Shown here: piece by piece, positions 16,033 to 26,305 of the stretch
Position numbering within the stretch: position 1 is the stretch's first letter
How the letters are laid out: the number at the start of each line of letters is the position of its first letter
Origin: Desulfobacterales bacterium
GTDB taxonomy: Bacteria > Desulfobacterota > Desulfobacteria > Desulfobacterales > SKZT01
Length of the DNA: 48,044 nucleotides
Assembly: GCA_018399715.1 (NCBI GenBank)
Contig: JAGYNR010000005.1
Span: 1 to 48,044 of the forward strand
Direction of reading: 5' to 3'
The notes under the pieces: model-generated
The model's database searches: none
Told to the model about the DNA's origin: nothing
What the model saw: only the letters and a program-made list of their open reading frames with translations
Translations under genes and position numbers: made by a program

Positions 16033-18063
16033 ATGAAAAAGTCCAGAATTAACCAAATTCGAAATATTGGAATTGTTGCTCATATTGATGCCGGAAAAAC
16101 AACGGTTACCGAACGGATACTCTATTATACCGGCAGGTCTCATAAAATGGGAGAGGTTCACGATGGTGAAGCAGTGATGGACTGGATGCCGGATGAGCAG
16201 GAACGGGGTATAACAATAACTTCCGCTGTAACCACCTGTCAATGGAAGGATTTTGATATTCAAATAATCGATACTCCCGGTCATGTGGATTTTACCATTG
16301 AAGTAGAACGAAGCCTACGGGTTTTGGACGGTGCTGTAGGGGTTTTTTGTGCCGTAGGCGGTGTTGAGCCGCAGTCCGAAACTGTCTGGCGGCAGGCTGA
16401 CAAATACAGGGTGCCGAAAATTGCTTTTATCAATAAACTGGATCGGATCGGGGCGGATTTTTTGGGAACTGTCGATATGATCCGTGAACGTCTGAAGGCC
16501 AACCCCTTGGTGTTGGAACTCCCGGTCGGTTCAGAAGATGATTTCACGGGAGTCATTGATTTATTGCGCATGCAGCAGGTTATCTGGGATGATGATACCT
16601 TGGGAGCCAATTTCACTTATGAGGAAATCTCCCCGGAGTTCAGGGAGCTGGCAGAAAAGTATCGTGAAAAACTTTTGGAAACAGTTGCCGAAGTCGATGA
16701 TGATATCATGGAGGTTTATCTTTCCGAGAAACCGGTTGAAACAGATGCTTTGATAAAGGCTGTCAGGAAAGCAACGATCGGTTTGAAACTGGTTCCTGTG
16801 CTGTGCGGTAGCGCCTTAAAAAATAAAGGAATCCAACCGCTTCTTGACGCAATTGTCAGTTTTCTTCCCAGTCCCCCTGATGTTCCGGCAATTCAAGGTC
16901 ATCAACCGGATACCGGAGAGGTAATCGAATGTTTTCCAAAAGAAAAAGGTCCTCTGGTTGCCTTGATTTTCAAAGTTTCCATGGTTGAAGGTCGGAAACT
17001 GTCCTATGTCCGTGTTTATAGCGGCAAACTAAAATCCGGCGGTGAGGTTTACAACCCTTTTCGTAAAAAGAAGGAAAAGCTTTCCCGAATACTTAAAATG
17101 CATGCCAATAAGCGGGAACGCTGTGATGAGGTCGGACCGGGAGCCATTGTGGGAATCATCGGTTTAAAGGAATCTTCTACAGGTGAAACACTTTGCACCA
17201 GCGAAAATCCGGTGTTACTTGAGAGGATAGAATTTTATGAACCCGTTATTTCGGTGGCAATAGAACCCAAAACACATGCGGATCAGGAAAAAATGGATCA
17301 GGTTTTAGAAAAACTTGCCGCCGAAGATCCCACCTTACAGGTTCGCAAAGATGAAGATACCGGTCAAACACTCTTATCCGGCATGGGGGAACTACACCTG
17401 GAGGTGATTATCAGTCGGATGCTCAGGGAGTTTAAGACCCATGTTAATGTCGGCAAGCCCCAGGTCGTCTACAGAGAAACGATCGAGAAACAAGGCCAGG
17501 GCAGTGGTGTATTTGACAGAGAGGTGGCCGGGCAGCATCATTATGCTGAGGTTCGATTGGTCTTAAAACCTTTGGAGCGTGGTGCCGGCAACTATTTTTC
17601 ATCCCGTGTTAGCGATGAAGTAATACCGGAAAATTTTGTGCCGGCTATCGAAAAAAGCGTGATGGAATCCCTTGAAAGCGGCACCTTGCTAGGATATCCC
17701 GTTGTAGATGTGAAGGCGGTGCTATCCGGCGGAGCCTTTAAAGAAGCTGCCAGTTCGGAATTGGCGTTTTCTGTTGCGGCGTCGATGGCTTGTAAATCCG
17801 CCCTGGAAGATGGCAATCCTTTCCTTTTGGACCCCATTATGAAAGTAGAAGTTTTGGTACCGGAGGCTTTTATTGGCGACGTTATCGGAGATTTAAATGC
17901 CCGTAATGGAAAAATCGAATCCATATCTGCCAGGCACGGAATCCAGATCATTAAAACAACTGTTCCGCTGGCTGCTATGTTTGGCTATTCAACCTCGCTG
18001 AGATCCGCAACACAGGGAAGAGGAACCTTTTCAATGTATTTTTCTCATTTTGACAAAGTTTAA
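16033..18063 (+). CDS. fusA: Translation elongation factor G
   Basis: This 676-residue GTPase catalyses ribosomal translocation. G motifs are AHIDAGKTT (about 17-25), RGITITSA (switch I), DTPGHVDF and NKLDR. Domains II-V follow in order, with [16 protein letters not shown] in domain III and the [25 protein letters not shown] block of domain V near the end. The C-terminus carries [15 protein letters not shown]. The gene stands apart from any ribosomal protein operon, so it may be one of two EF-G paralogues. Its 3' end overlaps the convergent peptidase gene by 33 nt. Confidence 0.95.
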   Translation: MKKSRINQIRNIGIVAHIDAGKTTVTERILYYTGRSHKMGEVHDGEAVMDWMPDEQERGITITSAVTTCQWKDFDIQIIDTPGHVDFTIEVERSLRVLDGAVGVFCAVGGVEPQSETVWRQADKYRVPKIAFINKLDRIGADFLGTVDMIRERLKANPLVLELPVGSEDDFTGVIDLLRMQQVIWDDDTLGANFTYEEISPEFRELAEKYREKLLETVAEVDDDIMEVYLSEKPVETDALIKAVRKATIGLKLVPVLCGSALKNKGIQPLLDAIVSFLPSPPDVPAIQGHQPDTGEVIECFPKEKGPLVALIFKVSMVEGRKLSYVRVYSGKLKSGGEVYNPFRKKKEKLSRILKMHANKRERCDEVGPGAIVGIIGLKESSTGETLCTSENPVLLERIEFYEPVISVAIEPKTHADQEKMDQVLEKLAAEDPTLQVRKDEDTGQTLLSGMGELHLEVIISRMLREFKTHVNVGKPQVVYRETIEKQGQGSGVFDREVAGQHHYAEVRLVLKPLERGAGNYFSSRVSDEVIPENFVPAIEKSVMESLESGTLLGYPVVDVKAVLSGGAFKEAASSELAFSVAASMACKSALEDGNPFLLDPIMKVEVLVPEAFIGDVIGDLNARNGKIESISARHGIQIIKTTVPLAAMFGYSTSLRSATQGRGTFSMYFSHFDKV

Positions 18064-19491
18064 TCGGGATTCATCAGTCATTTTGGCTTCTCTTCGTTCA
18101 TCTGAATATTCTTTTCTTAAAATTTTAAGCTTTTTCTCTATTTCCTGACGTCTTGACGGGTCCGAAGTGCCTTGAAGTGCCTTTTCAAGATGAAAAATGG
18201 CGTTACGGTACTCCTTCTTTTTTTCAGAATAAATGCCCAGGAAATAATGAGCGTTTTTGAAGTTTCCCATTTTGCCGTACGTTTCTCCCAGAAAATAGTA
18301 AGTCTCTACATAATTCTTGTGATTGTCGATAATTTCTTCGAAACTCTCTGTAGCTTCTTCCAGCTTTCCTAATTCCATCTGGGTGCGGCCTAGTAAAAAC
18401 AGACTTTCCGGATCTCCGTCAGAGAGATTGATCGACCCTTTCAAAGCCGTCAGAGCTTCAGAGAGTTTTCCGTCCTGAAAATATAGATGTCCCAGTTCTT
18501 TGAGCAAATAGGCATCAAATGGATTTTTGTTCAATACAATCTTAAGATGTTCGGCTGCTTTTGAACGATGACCGGATCGTTTCAGTGCCATGCCGTATCC
18601 ATAGTGTGTCATGGGATCATCCGGTTCTTCTGCCAGAGCATCTTTAAAAAACTGCAATGCCTCTGCCGGGTCGCCGTAGAGTGCAATCAGTCGCATACGG
18701 GCTATTTTAAACGCCTCCGGATCACTGGTGGATGCCGGTGGCTCATGACGTTGAAGCCAACTGTCAATATTGGCCATCCGTTCTTCAGCAGCCGGATGCG
18801 TGGTTAGATAAGACGGAATTTGTTCCGGTCCGAACCATCGTTTCTCCCGGATTTTTTTAAGCATGGTTAAAAGCCCTTCCGCATTGTAACCAGCGCTTTC
18901 CATATTGATCAGTCCAATCTGATCGGCCTGATGTTCATCCTCACGGCTGAAAGCCAGTTGCATGGATTGCAGAGCGGCTGTTGATCCAATTGTCAGTGCA
19001 TTGGCGGCTGTCGAAGCACCCCTGATCCCAAAGAAAACACCAGCGATAATTCCCGCCAGAGACGCAATGCTCATTTTGCCTGCTCGGTCGATATTGTCGG
19101 AAATGTGACGACATTGTACATGAGCAACTTCGTGAGCAAGAATTCCAGCCAATTCATCTTCATTCTGCATCGCCTCCATCAGTCCGCGGTAAATAAAAAT
19201 ATTTCCCGCTGGTGTTGCAAATGCATTATAAACATCTGTATCTATGACATAAAAATGATATTGAAAGGGTTGAGGCGGCAATGTGGATAGAATTTTTTCT
19301 CCAACATGGTTGACATATTTTATAATATATGGATCTTTTATCAGGTTAAACCGTTTTTTGATTTCCTTCATGAACTCCTGTGCAAGTTTTTCTTCTTCAG
19401 CAATCGTAATGGCTGGAGATGTTATGGGAAATAACAACGTTAGGGTTATAGACAAAATGGTAAACAGCGCCACTGATTTTTTAAAACACAT
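18031..19491 (-). CDS. M48 family metallopeptidase with C-terminal TPR repeats (BepA-like)
   Basis: This 486-residue exported protein starts at the ATG at 19491 (MCFKKS) because a GAGGA site sits just upstream; the ATG at 19503 has none. The N-terminus [20 protein letters not shown] is a signal sequence. The zinc motif HEVAH lies in [14 protein letters not shown], with the third ligand Glu in [14 protein letters not shown]. The second half is a run of TPR units (for example [41 protein letters not shown]). This is the architecture of periplasmic BepA/YfgC proteases that assist outer-membrane protein assembly. No lipobox is seen. Confidence 0.9.
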   Translation of the reverse strand: MCFKKSVALFTILSITLTLLFPITSPAITIAEEEKLAQEFMKEIKKRFNLIKDPYIIKYVNHVGEKILSTLPPQPFQYHFYVIDTDVYNAFATPAGNIFIYRGLMEAMQNEDELAGILAHEVAHVQCRHISDNIDRAGKMSIASLAGIIAGVFFGIRGASTAANALTIGSTAALQSMQLAFSREDEHQADQIGLINMESAGYNAEGLLTMLKKIREKRWFGPEQIPSYLTTHPAAEERMANIDSWLQRHEPPASTSDPEAFKIARMRLIALYGDPAEALQFFKDALAEEPDDPMTHYGYGMALKRSGHRSKAAEHLKIVLNKNPFDAYLLKELGHLYFQDGKLSEALTALKGSINLSDGDPESLFLLGRTQMELGKLEEATESFEEIIDNHKNYVETYYFLGETYGKMGNFKNAHYFLGIYSEKKKEYRNAIFHLEKALQGTSDPSRRQEIEKKLKILRKEYSDERREAKMTDESRLNFVKMRKIH

Positions 19492-19594
19492 GAAGGTCCT
19501 CATTTAATTTTTTGAATTCCGATATTCGGGCAGGTAATATTTTGCCCTTGTGATAATAGCTATTTATTATCTGTAAGCATTTTAAAAAGATACG

Positions 19595-19609
19595 TCAAAT
19601 GAAATTTGA
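19595..19609. promoter_or_regulatory. Perfect palindrome upstream of parA
   Basis: TCAAAT-GAA-ATTTGA is a perfect 6-bp inverted repeat with a 3-nt centre, 51 nt upstream of the parA start, between divergent parA and the M48 gene. It may be an operator or chance in A/T-rich DNA. It does not match the parS consensus. Confidence 0.25.
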
Positions 19610-19660
19610 TGATATCCATTCTATAGTCTTTTCAAAATATATCTTTTATGATAGGTACTG

Positions 19661-20440
19661 TTGAATATGACACAAATTATCTGCATAGCCAACCAGAAAG
19701 GTGGAGTTGGCAAGACAACGACAGCAATCAATCTTTCAGCGGCGTTGGCGGCGTCGAAAAAGAGGACGCTTCTTATTGATTGTGATCCTCAGGCCAACGC
19801 AACCACCGGAGTCGGGATCGATAAGGCCGCCCTAAGAAAAAATCTCTATCATGGGATCATCGGAAGCGCCTCCGCATCTAGCCTGATAGTAGACAGTGAA
19901 ATCGAAACCTTAAAAGTAATTCCTGCGCAGGTGGAGTTAATCGGATTTGAGGTGGAGATGATGGAGGCAACTGGGCGGGAATTGATTTTGAAACGATTGA
20001 TCAGCGATTTACAGAAGGATTTTGATTATATTATTCTCGATTGTCCCCCCTCACTTAGTCTTCTGACGGTAAACGCCATGACAGCCGCTACTTCACTTTT
20101 GATACCGCTTCAGTGTGAATTTTATGCGTTAGAAGGTCTAGGGCAGCTTCTGCAAACCGTAAGGCGGATTAAACAAAGCCTGAACCCCTCCCTGACAATT
20201 TCCGGAATCTTGCTGACGATGTTTGATAAAAGAACCAATTTGTCACATCAAGTTGCCCAGGATGCGGAAAAATATTTTAATAAACTGGTGTTTAAAACCC
20301 GAATTCCCAGAAATGTTAAGCTAGGGGAGGCGCCTAGTTTCGGTAAACCCATACTTTTCTATGATATGGCATCTACAGGGGCACAAAGCTATATCAGTTT
20401 AGCACGAGAAATTTTGGAATTGTCGGAGCCAAAAAACTAA
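19661..20440 (+). CDS. parA: Chromosome partitioning ATPase ParA/Soj
   Basis: This 259-residue deviant Walker A ATPase binds DNA and drives ParB-parS segregation. It has IANQKGGVGKTTTAINLSAAL near the N-terminus with the signature lysine, LLIDCDPQANATTGVG, FDYIILDCPPSLSLLTVNAM, and the C-terminal FKTRIPRNVKLGEAPSFGKP. The start is either TTG at 19661 (with TAGGT at good spacing) or ATG at 19667. parB follows after 120 nt. Chromosomal parAB usually lies near the replication origin, but no DnaA box cluster was noticed here. Confidence 0.95.
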   Translation: MNMTQIICIANQKGGVGKTTTAINLSAALAASKKRTLLIDCDPQANATTGVGIDKAALRKNLYHGIIGSASASSLIVDSEIETLKVIPAQVELIGFEVEMMEATGRELILKRLISDLQKDFDYIILDCPPSLSLLTVNAMTAATSLLIPLQCEFYALEGLGQLLQTVRRIKQSLNPSLTISGILLTMFDKRTNLSHQVAQDAEKYFNKLVFKTRIPRNVKLGEAPSFGKPILFYDMASTGAQSYISLAREILELSEPKN

Positions 20441-20560
20441 ATCATTTTTGCAGGGTTAAATTCACGAATATCCCGATAAAATAACATAACTTCGAATTTT
20501 CAGGTATTTATCTGATATTTGTTTTTTTTGGCGAATGCTGTTTTTTAGATAAGGCTTAAA

Positions 20561-21466
20561 ATGGAAAAAGAGAAAGAAAATAAGGAGACCGGATCACGTA
20601 AATTTAAAAAGATGGCTCTGGGGCGGGGTCTCGATTCCCTGATTCCGGGTATAGAGTCCATAGACAACCGTCCCAGTGAATATTTTATGTGTGACGTTGA
20701 GCTGATCCGGTCTAACCGCTATCAACCCCGGCTTCAGTTTTCGGAGGAAAAGCTACAGAGACTTACTGATTCGGTAAAACAGCAAGGAATTCTTCAGCCG
20801 CTTGTTGTCAGAAAAAATTCGGAGGGTTATGAACTGGTAGCCGGGGAGCGACGCCTTAAAGCTGCCAGACGTTCGGGGTTGAAACAGGTACCTGTTATTA
20901 TCAGAGACATTTCTGATTCACAGCTTTTGGAAATATCTATCATAGAAAACATCCAGCGTGAAAATTTAAATCCCATGGAGGAGGCTGATGCCTATCGCCG
21001 GTTAATGGATATGTTTCATTTAACCCAGGATCAGGTGGCGCAGCGTGTAGGAAAAAGCCGGTCGGCTGTGGCCAATTTTATTCGTCTTTTGAATTTGCCC
21101 GATGAGATTAAAGACAGCATTATGGATAATGTTATCTCAATGGGTCATGCCAGAGCGCTGCTCGGTCTGGCATCTGCTTCACAACAACGGGCGGTCTGGC
21201 GACAGATAATATCAAAGAGCCTTTCGGTAAGACAGACCGAAGAAATTATCAAAAAACAACGAAAAGAAAATGAGAAGAGCGCACCAAAGCCACAAGAGCC
21301 AAGTTCAGATGATGTCTATTTTTCAAGATTAGCAGAGGATCTTTCCCGGAGCTATGGTACACGGGTACAGATAAATCGGCGTGGCAAAAAGGGCAGAGTG
21401 GTTATTGAATTTTACAATGACAACGATCTGGATCGATTGTTAAGCCTTCTGAAGGCCGGCACCTAA
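20561..21466 (+). CDS. parB: Chromosome partitioning protein ParB/Spo0J
   Basis: This 301-residue protein has a charged N-terminal extension before the typical MALGRGLDSLIPG. The CTP-binding ParB domain then runs from IRSNRYQPRLQFSEEKLQRL through GYELVAGERRLKAARRSGL and ENIQRENLNPMEEADAYRRL. The helix-turn-helix is TQDQVAQRVGKSRSAVANFIRLL. A charged linker and a C-terminal dimerisation segment (GRVVIEFYNDNDLDRLLSLL) follow. It binds parS and works with ParA. The next gene starts directly after its stop, so they are co-transcribed. No TGTTTCACGTGAAACA-like parS was noticed in the window. Confidence 0.95.
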   Translation: MEKEKENKETGSRKFKKMALGRGLDSLIPGIESIDNRPSEYFMCDVELIRSNRYQPRLQFSEEKLQRLTDSVKQQGILQPLVVRKNSEGYELVAGERRLKAARRSGLKQVPVIIRDISDSQLLEISIIENIQRENLNPMEEADAYRRLMDMFHLTQDQVAQRVGKSRSAVANFIRLLNLPDEIKDSIMDNVISMGHARALLGLASASQQRAVWRQIISKSLSVRQTEEIIKKQRKENEKSAPKPQEPSSDDVYFSRLAEDLSRSYGTRVQINRRGKKGRVVIEFYNDNDLDRLLSLLKAGT

Positions 21467-21991
21467 ATGTCTTTGTATATTGTCATAGATGGTTATAACC
21501 TGATTCGTCAATCAGTCATGTTAAGCCGGTTGGATGATCAGGCTTTAGAGTTAGGTCGGGAAGCGCTTATTGATTTTCTGGCAGCATATAAACGGGTTAA
21601 AGGACATCAAATTTCTGTTGTATTCGATGGTATAAATGCACCAATTTTTTCTCAACAGCGGGAACGGTTGAAAGGTATCGATATTCGGTTTTCCAGAAGC
21701 GGAGAACAGGCCGATGCTGTTATCAAGCGTATGGCGGATCGGCTGAAGGAAAAAGCGCTGGTGGTGACCTCGGATAAAGAAGTTGCTGATTTTGCGGTTG
21801 AAAAAGGTGCAACCGCGGTCAGTTCTCTGGAATTTGAAGAAAAAATGCAAATGGCTGTTTTGATGGAAATGAAAGGCACAGATGAAAGCGGGGAAAATTC
21901 CGGGTGGGAACCTACAACCCAAAAAAAGGGTCCCAGAAAAAGATTGCCGAGAAAAGCACGTCGTAAGAAAAAGAAATTACATAAACTTTAA
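21467..21991 (+). CDS. NYN domain (YacP/Rae1-like) predicted ribonuclease
   Basis: This 174-residue protein starts immediately after the parB stop. The N-terminus MSLYIVIDGYNLIRQS carries the first acidic residue of the NYN/PIN-like nuclease fold. VSVVFDG-like (ISVVFDGINAP), QADAVIKRMADR and VVTSDKEVADFAVEKGA supply the remaining acidic residues. The C-terminus is a lysine/arginine-rich tail suited to RNA contact. Bacillus Rae1/YacP cleaves mRNA on the ribosome; the same role here is inference. Confidence 0.82.
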   Translation: MSLYIVIDGYNLIRQSVMLSRLDDQALELGREALIDFLAAYKRVKGHQISVVFDGINAPIFSQQRERLKGIDIRFSRSGEQADAVIKRMADRLKEKALVVTSDKEVADFAVEKGATAVSSLEFEEKMQMAVLMEMKGTDESGENSGWEPTTQKKGPRKRLPRKARRKKKKLHKL

Positions 21992-22061
21992 GGAGTGCGG
22001 TACAATTGTTTCTTGCTGCGATTCTAACCGATTATTAATTTAAGTATAAAGGAACATGTCT

Positions 22062-22247
22062 ATGTGTGAAGCAAACGCTTATTTAATTCAAAAAGATGAA
22101 CCTATGCTGATTATGGAGGCGGTTGATACTATCGAGCCGGTTGAAGAGGGTATGGTTCTGGTTAGTATTTTTGGAGAAGAAAAGTTTATTAAAGCCCATA
22201 TTCATTCGGTATCTTTGGTAGAAAATAAAGTTTTTATGAAAGAATAA
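22062..22247 (+). CDS. CooT family nickel-binding protein
   Basis: This is a 61-residue protein. I prefer the second ATG because it gives MCEANAYLI with Cys at position 2, the nickel ligand of CooT proteins, and sits at better distance from AAGGAAC; the upstream ATG adds two residues. MEAVDTIEP, GMVLVSIFGEEKFIKAHIHSVSLVENKVFM follows the family pattern. In CO-oxidising bacteria CooT helps mature nickel CO dehydrogenase. Here it stands between parB/NYN and ispH with no CODH gene in the window, so the client enzyme is elsewhere. Confidence 0.85.
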   Translation: MCEANAYLIQKDEPMLIMEAVDTIEPVEEGMVLVSIFGEEKFIKAHIHSVSLVENKVFMKE

Positions 22248-22279
22248 GATGGCAATTGACCATTTAAACCCTTTTGTTT

Positions 22280-24007
22280 ATGAAAATCATAATAGCCAGT
22301 AGAGCCGGCTTTTGTATGGGGGTTCGAAGAGCTGTGGATATGGTTCTGGATGCCTCCAAAAAATATAAAGGACCCATTTATACCTTTGGTTCACTGATAC
22401 ACAACCCGCAAGTGTTGAACGTTTTGTCTGAAAAAGGTATACGGGTGATCAACGAAGTTCCTCGAAAAGGAAAGGGAACTGTTATTATCAGAGCACACGG
22501 TGTGCCGCCGGAAACAACCGCTGATTTGAAGTCAGCCGGATTCGAAGTTTTAGATGCAACCTGCCCGAGAGTTGTCAGGGTGCAGACGATTATAAAAAAG
22601 TATACGAATAAAGGATATGTTGCAATTATTGTCGGCGACAGGGATCATCCGGAAGTTGTCGGCCTTCTGGGATTTGCCGGGAGCAAGGGAGTTGTTATCG
22701 GTGATTTAGCTGAGTTCAGCGCTTTACCTGAATTTCAGGATGCCATTATTATAGCGCAAACCACTCAAAACACAATTCATTATAAGGCTATAAAAGAATA
22801 CGTCCGGGATCGGTTTCCTCACTATAAGATATTTGATACCATTTGCGATTCTACGGGAAAAAGGCAGAAAGAAGTAAGCCGGCTGGCTGCTGAGGTAGAT
22901 GCAATGGTGGTGATCGGGGGTTACAGCAGCGGCAATACAAAGCGGCTTTTTGAAATTGCCTGCAAATCCGGAAAACCCGCATTTCATGTTGAAACCGAAT
23001 CCGATTTAAATGTCAATGCATTAGTTGATGCAAGAAGTATTGGAATTACAGCCGGTGCATCCACTCCCAACTGGGTGATCCGTCGTATATATCGATTTCT
23101 TGAAACCATGCCGATTCCGGGTAAACATTGTTGGCGCCGGATATTGTTTGATGTTTGTCGAAACCTCCTGTATTCCAACACTTATCTTGCTATAGGCGCC
23201 GGATTGATGTGTTATGCCTGCTCCATGCTTCAGGGGATTGAAACGTTTTTTCCCCATGGACTGATACCGGTATTCTATGTGTTTTCCATGCATATTTTCA
23301 ATAATCTGACAGGACGTCGGGCGGATCGTTACAATGATCCGGAAAAATCTGTGTTTTATGATAACCATAAATTTATATTAAAAACCCTTGCGGCCCTTTC
23401 AGGACTGGCGGGTATTGTCGTATCTTTTATGACAGGTTGGCTTGTTTTGTTCCTGTTTCTATTCATGAGCACTTCCGGCATTTTATACAATATAAGACTA
23501 ATTCCGAAAATTTTTACGGGAGGAAAAAGGGGAAGGATAAAAGATATTCCGGCCTCTAAAACCCTGTTGATTGCTATCGCCTGGGGGATTACGAGTGCCC
23601 TGCTTCCAGCCTTTTCGCAGAATGCGTTTTCGGTTTCGGTATCGGGTTTTGTGTTTTTATGGGCGACAGGCCTGATTTTTATTCAGACAGCGTTTTTTGA
23701 TTTGTTAGACATACATGGGGATCGGATGGTGGGACGGGAAACACTTCCGATTGTGATGGGTGAAAATCGTACCCAAAACCTTTTGAATATGATGACATTG
23801 TTGCTAATGGCCATGATGATTACCGGAAGCGTGACGGGCCTCGTTTCTGCTTTGGGTTTTGTTCTTTCCATATGTCCTGTATATTTGCTGATTCTTCTGG
23901 TACTTCACCAAAAGGGTCGCTTGCCGGCCAGCATTCGGTTGGAATTTTTGGTTAAAAGTCATCTGATTTTGATAGGGGGAGTTACATGGGTCTACTCTTT
24001 TTTTTAA
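22280..24007 (+). CDS. Fusion of IspH (HMBPP reductase) with a UbiA-type prenyltransferase domain
   Basis: This is a 575-residue two-domain protein. Residues 1 to about 275 are IspH/LytB, which makes IPP and DMAPP from HMBPP with a [4Fe-4S] cluster. The three cluster cysteines are in GFCMGV (Cys12), DATCPRV and DTICDSTGKRQ. Substrate residues are visible in GSLIHNPQV, RAHGVPPE, GDRDHPEV and AQTTQNT. From about residue 285 the protein becomes a polytopic membrane domain with UbiA-like motifs NNLTGRRADRYND and FDLLDIHGDRMVGRETLP. These hold the Asp residues that bind Mg-prenyl-diphosphate. Precursor supply and prenyl transfer are thus joined in one polypeptide at the membrane. The aromatic acceptor is unknown; a quinone is possible. 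Confidence 0.88.
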   Translation: MKIIIASRAGFCMGVRRAVDMVLDASKKYKGPIYTFGSLIHNPQVLNVLSEKGIRVINEVPRKGKGTVIIRAHGVPPETTADLKSAGFEVLDATCPRVVRVQTIIKKYTNKGYVAIIVGDRDHPEVVGLLGFAGSKGVVIGDLAEFSALPEFQDAIIIAQTTQNTIHYKAIKEYVRDRFPHYKIFDTICDSTGKRQKEVSRLAAEVDAMVVIGGYSSGNTKRLFEIACKSGKPAFHVETESDLNVNALVDARSIGITAGASTPNWVIRRIYRFLETMPIPGKHCWRRILFDVCRNLLYSNTYLAIGAGLMCYACSMLQGIETFFPHGLIPVFYVFSMHIFNNLTGRRADRYNDPEKSVFYDNHKFILKTLAALSGLAGIVVSFMTGWLVLFLFLFMSTSGILYNIRLIPKIFTGGKRGRIKDIPASKTLLIAIAWGITSALLPAFSQNAFSVSVSGFVFLWATGLIFIQTAFFDLLDIHGDRMVGRETLPIVMGENRTQNLLNMMTLLLMAMMITGSVTGLVSALGFVLSICPVYLLILLVLHQKGRLPASIRLEFLVKSHLILIGGVTWVYSFF

Positions 24008-24008
24008 G

Positions 24009-24153
24009 TAGTGCCTGAACGAAAACCGTCTTTTTCGCCAATATCTGCGTCAGACTCAAATTTTAATCCTCCAAATACTCAATGTATGTCTGTTGTTAAA
24101 ATTTTCGTCTTCCTTGATCTTAACGAAAAATTCTGGTTTTCAATCAGGCACTA
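24009..24153 (+). mobile_element. MITE-like element, full 145-bp copy
   Basis: It begins TAGTGCCTGAACGAAAAC and ends with the near-inverse GTTTTCAATCAGGCACTA. The interior is the reverse complement of the copy at 40765-40909, with about eight mismatches by eye over 145 bp. The outermost TA on each side suggests a TA target duplication, as in IS630/Tc1-type elements. It carries no gene and begins 1 nt after the ispH-ubiA stop codon. Confidence 0.85.
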
Positions 24154-24191
24154 AGTATAAAATAGATCAATCCTGTGATGGCTGATTTAAC

Positions 24192-24219
24192 TTGACTTTC
24201 TTGATATTTAATTTATTGT
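24192..24219 (+). promoter_or_regulatory. Putative promoter of the mla operon
   Basis: TTGACT at 24192-24197 is followed after 16 nt by TATTGT at 24214-24219, about 40 nt upstream of mlaE. The match is moderate in A/T-rich DNA. It lies outside the MITE copy that ends at 24153. Confidence 0.35.
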
Positions 24220-24260
24220 AACTAAGTTTATTATACTGCCTTATTTTTAAACAAAAAGAG

Positions 24261-25073
24261 GTGTTTTTGAACCAAGAGACCACCAAACGATACAATCCTG
24301 TTGCTGCACTTGGAAGATCGGTCATCTTTCCGATTCAGAATATGGGGAGCATCGCGATTTTCTTTTTTAAGGGATTTTTAAATATCTTTACCATTCCTTT
24401 TCGCCCCGAGAAAATTATTCAGCAGGTGTATTTTATTGGAATGAAATCGATTTTTGTTATATGTCTGACCGGCGCTTTTACCGGGATGGTTTTGGGCCTT
24501 CAGGGATATTACACGCTTTCAAAATTCGGTTCGGAAGGAATGTTGGGAGCAGCGGTGGCTTTGTCCTTGATTCGGGAGCTTGGACCTGTGCTGTCGGCAA
24601 TCATGGTCATCGGAAGGGCTGGTTCGGCCATGGCTGCCGAAATCGGGATTATGAGAATTTCTGAACAGATTGATGCGCTGGACACCATGGATATTAACCC
24701 GATACGTTTTTTGGTAAGCCCCCGGCTGGCGGCATCTTTGATATGTTTTCCGCTTTTGACGGCGATTTTTGATTCCATTGGAATTTTGGGTGGTTATTTG
24801 ACAGGCTCCGGTCTTTTAGGCATTAATTCGGGAGTTTATTTTGCCAGGGTCGAATCCAGTGTGGCTATGGAAGATCTAACCGGGGGATTTATCAAATCCT
24901 TGGTTTTTGCGGTTATCGTTGCGACTATCTGTTGTTTCCAGGGGTACTATACCCATATGAGATCCGAAGGATTCGGAGCCAAGGGGGTCAGCATGTCTAC
25001 CACATCAGCGGTGGTTATTTCCAGTGTGTTGGTTCTGATTTCTGACTATATCCTGACAAGTTTTTTACTGTAA
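24261..25073 (+). CDS. mlaE: MlaE-type permease of a phospholipid ABC transporter
   Basis: This inner-membrane permease is about 270 residues long. The start is GTG at 24261 or TTG at 24267; neither has an ideal ribosome site. The family blocks are all present: [50 protein letters not shown], the coupling region [27 protein letters not shown], and [20 protein letters not shown]. MlaE with MlaF, D and C moves phospholipids between the inner and outer membranes. It is first in a five-gene operon mlaE-F-D-C-A. Confidence 0.95.
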   Translation: MFLNQETTKRYNPVAALGRSVIFPIQNMGSIAIFFFKGFLNIFTIPFRPEKIIQQVYFIGMKSIFVICLTGAFTGMVLGLQGYYTLSKFGSEGMLGAAVALSLIRELGPVLSAIMVIGRAGSAMAAEIGIMRISEQIDALDTMDINPIRFLVSPRLAASLICFPLLTAIFDSIGILGGYLTGSGLLGINSGVYFARVESSVAMEDLTGGFIKSLVFAVIVATICCFQGYYTHMRSEGFGAKGVSMSTTSAVVISSVLVLISDYILTSFLL

Positions 25074-25078
25074 AGAAA

Positions 25079-26290
25079 ATGGCCGAGCTGTTGATACAAT
25101 TACAAAATGTCTATAAACGCTTCGGTACCCAGCAAGTGCTCAAAGGTATCTATTTGGATATCTACAAGGGCGAGATTACGACGATTATCGGCGGAAGCGG
25201 CGTCGGCAAAAGTGTGCTTTTAAAGCATATTATTGGCTTGGTAGAACCGGATGCCGGAAAAATTCTGTTGAACGGAAAACCGATTCGCTCCATGAATAAA
25301 AAGGAGCGAGGACGGCTTAAAAGCAAGTTCAGTTATATGTTCCAGGGAACGGCTCTGTTCGATTCCATGACGGTTTTTGAAAACATCGCGCTTCCTCTGA
25401 AAGAAAAAAGCAAAAAATCTTCGGATGAGATAAATTCCAGGGTTAAAGAAAGGATGCAGCAACTGGAATTAGTTGGCAGCGAAGAAAAATACCCATCCCA
25501 GTTGTCCGGTGGAATGAAAAAGCGGGTTGCTCTGGCCAGGGCTCTTGTGATAAATCCGGAAATCGTGCTTTTTGATGAGCCGACAACCGGACTGGATCCG
25601 GTAAAAAAAAATGCTGTTCATAATATGATTTTGGATTATCAGCGTAAATTTGGTTTTACAGCAGTAGTGGTCAGCCATGAAATTCCTGATATTTTCTATA
25701 TTTCCCAACGCATTGCCATGCTGCATGACGGAAAAATAATGGTGGAGGGAAAGCCTGGAGAAATACAGCAATCTTCCGATCCGGTGCTTCAGAGTTTTAT
25801 CCACGGACTTCAAAACCACCGGGAAAATGTCACTGATATGGCATCGTTGCCGCAGGTGGAAACCCGCTTCAAAGAGGCCATGATTCACCTTCAGCGTCAT
25901 AAAATCGCCTTTTCCCTGATCGTACTGACATTAAACAACTTAGATGAACTCAATGAAAAATTGGGATACGTGACCGGACAAGTGGTCTTGAAAAAGTTTA
26001 TGGCAAAGATTCGGGAAAGGATTTCAATTGTCGATACCTGTTCTTTGTATAGTCTGAATAAAATTATGCTGGTGCTTTCGGGAACTGACAAAATACAGGC
26101 GAAGGAGTTTTGTATGCGTTTATCGAAGGAAATCAAGGGAAATGAACTCATCGATGTTCAGTCCTATACGGGATTTTGCTTTTCGATCAGCGCTGGATTC
26201 GCTGAAGCAAAGGAAGGCAGCCCCTTTGGAGCGGTTCTGGTCAAGGCGGAGTCAAGCAGGAATATATTCCTTGAATTTCGTGTATGTTAA
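25079..26290 (+). CDS. mlaF: MlaF-type ATPase with a C-terminal degenerate GGDEF-like domain
   Basis: Residues 1 to about 245 are a normal MlaF ATPase, with Walker A GGSGVGKS (38-45), signature [15 protein letters not shown], Walker [14 protein letters not shown] and switch His in VVSHEIPD. Usual MlaF ends near 250-270 residues; this protein has 403. The extra part (about 258-400) follows the GGDEF order. [13 protein letters not shown] resembles the N-terminal helix. [30 protein letters not shown] matches the DIDxFKxINDxxGHxxGDxxL block. [17 protein letters not shown] sits where RxGGDEFxxLLPGxD would be, and FSISAGFAE ends with AVLVKAESS. The GGDEF signature itself is lost, so it should not make cyclic di-GMP but might bind a ligand. 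It is 5 nt after mlaE. Confidence 0.9.
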   Translation: MAELLIQLQNVYKRFGTQQVLKGIYLDIYKGEITTIIGGSGVGKSVLLKHIIGLVEPDAGKILLNGKPIRSMNKKERGRLKSKFSYMFQGTALFDSMTVFENIALPLKEKSKKSSDEINSRVKERMQQLELVGSEEKYPSQLSGGMKKRVALARALVINPEIVLFDEPTTGLDPVKKNAVHNMILDYQRKFGFTAVVVSHEIPDIFYISQRIAMLHDGKIMVEGKPGEIQQSSDPVLQSFIHGLQNHRENVTDMASLPQVETRFKEAMIHLQRHKIAFSLIVLTLNNLDELNEKLGYVTGQVVLKKFMAKIRERISIVDTCSLYSLNKIMLVLSGTDKIQAKEFCMRLSKEIKGNELIDVQSYTGFCFSISAGFAEAKEGSPFGAVLVKAESSRNIFLEFRVC

Positions 26291-26305
26291 ACCAATGGAG
26301 GAGTC

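Noticed and set aside
19504-21466. parS sites or a replication origin around parAB
   Set aside because: No match to TGTTTCACGTGAAACA and no DnaA box cluster were noticed; the palindrome at 19595-19609 does not fit either.
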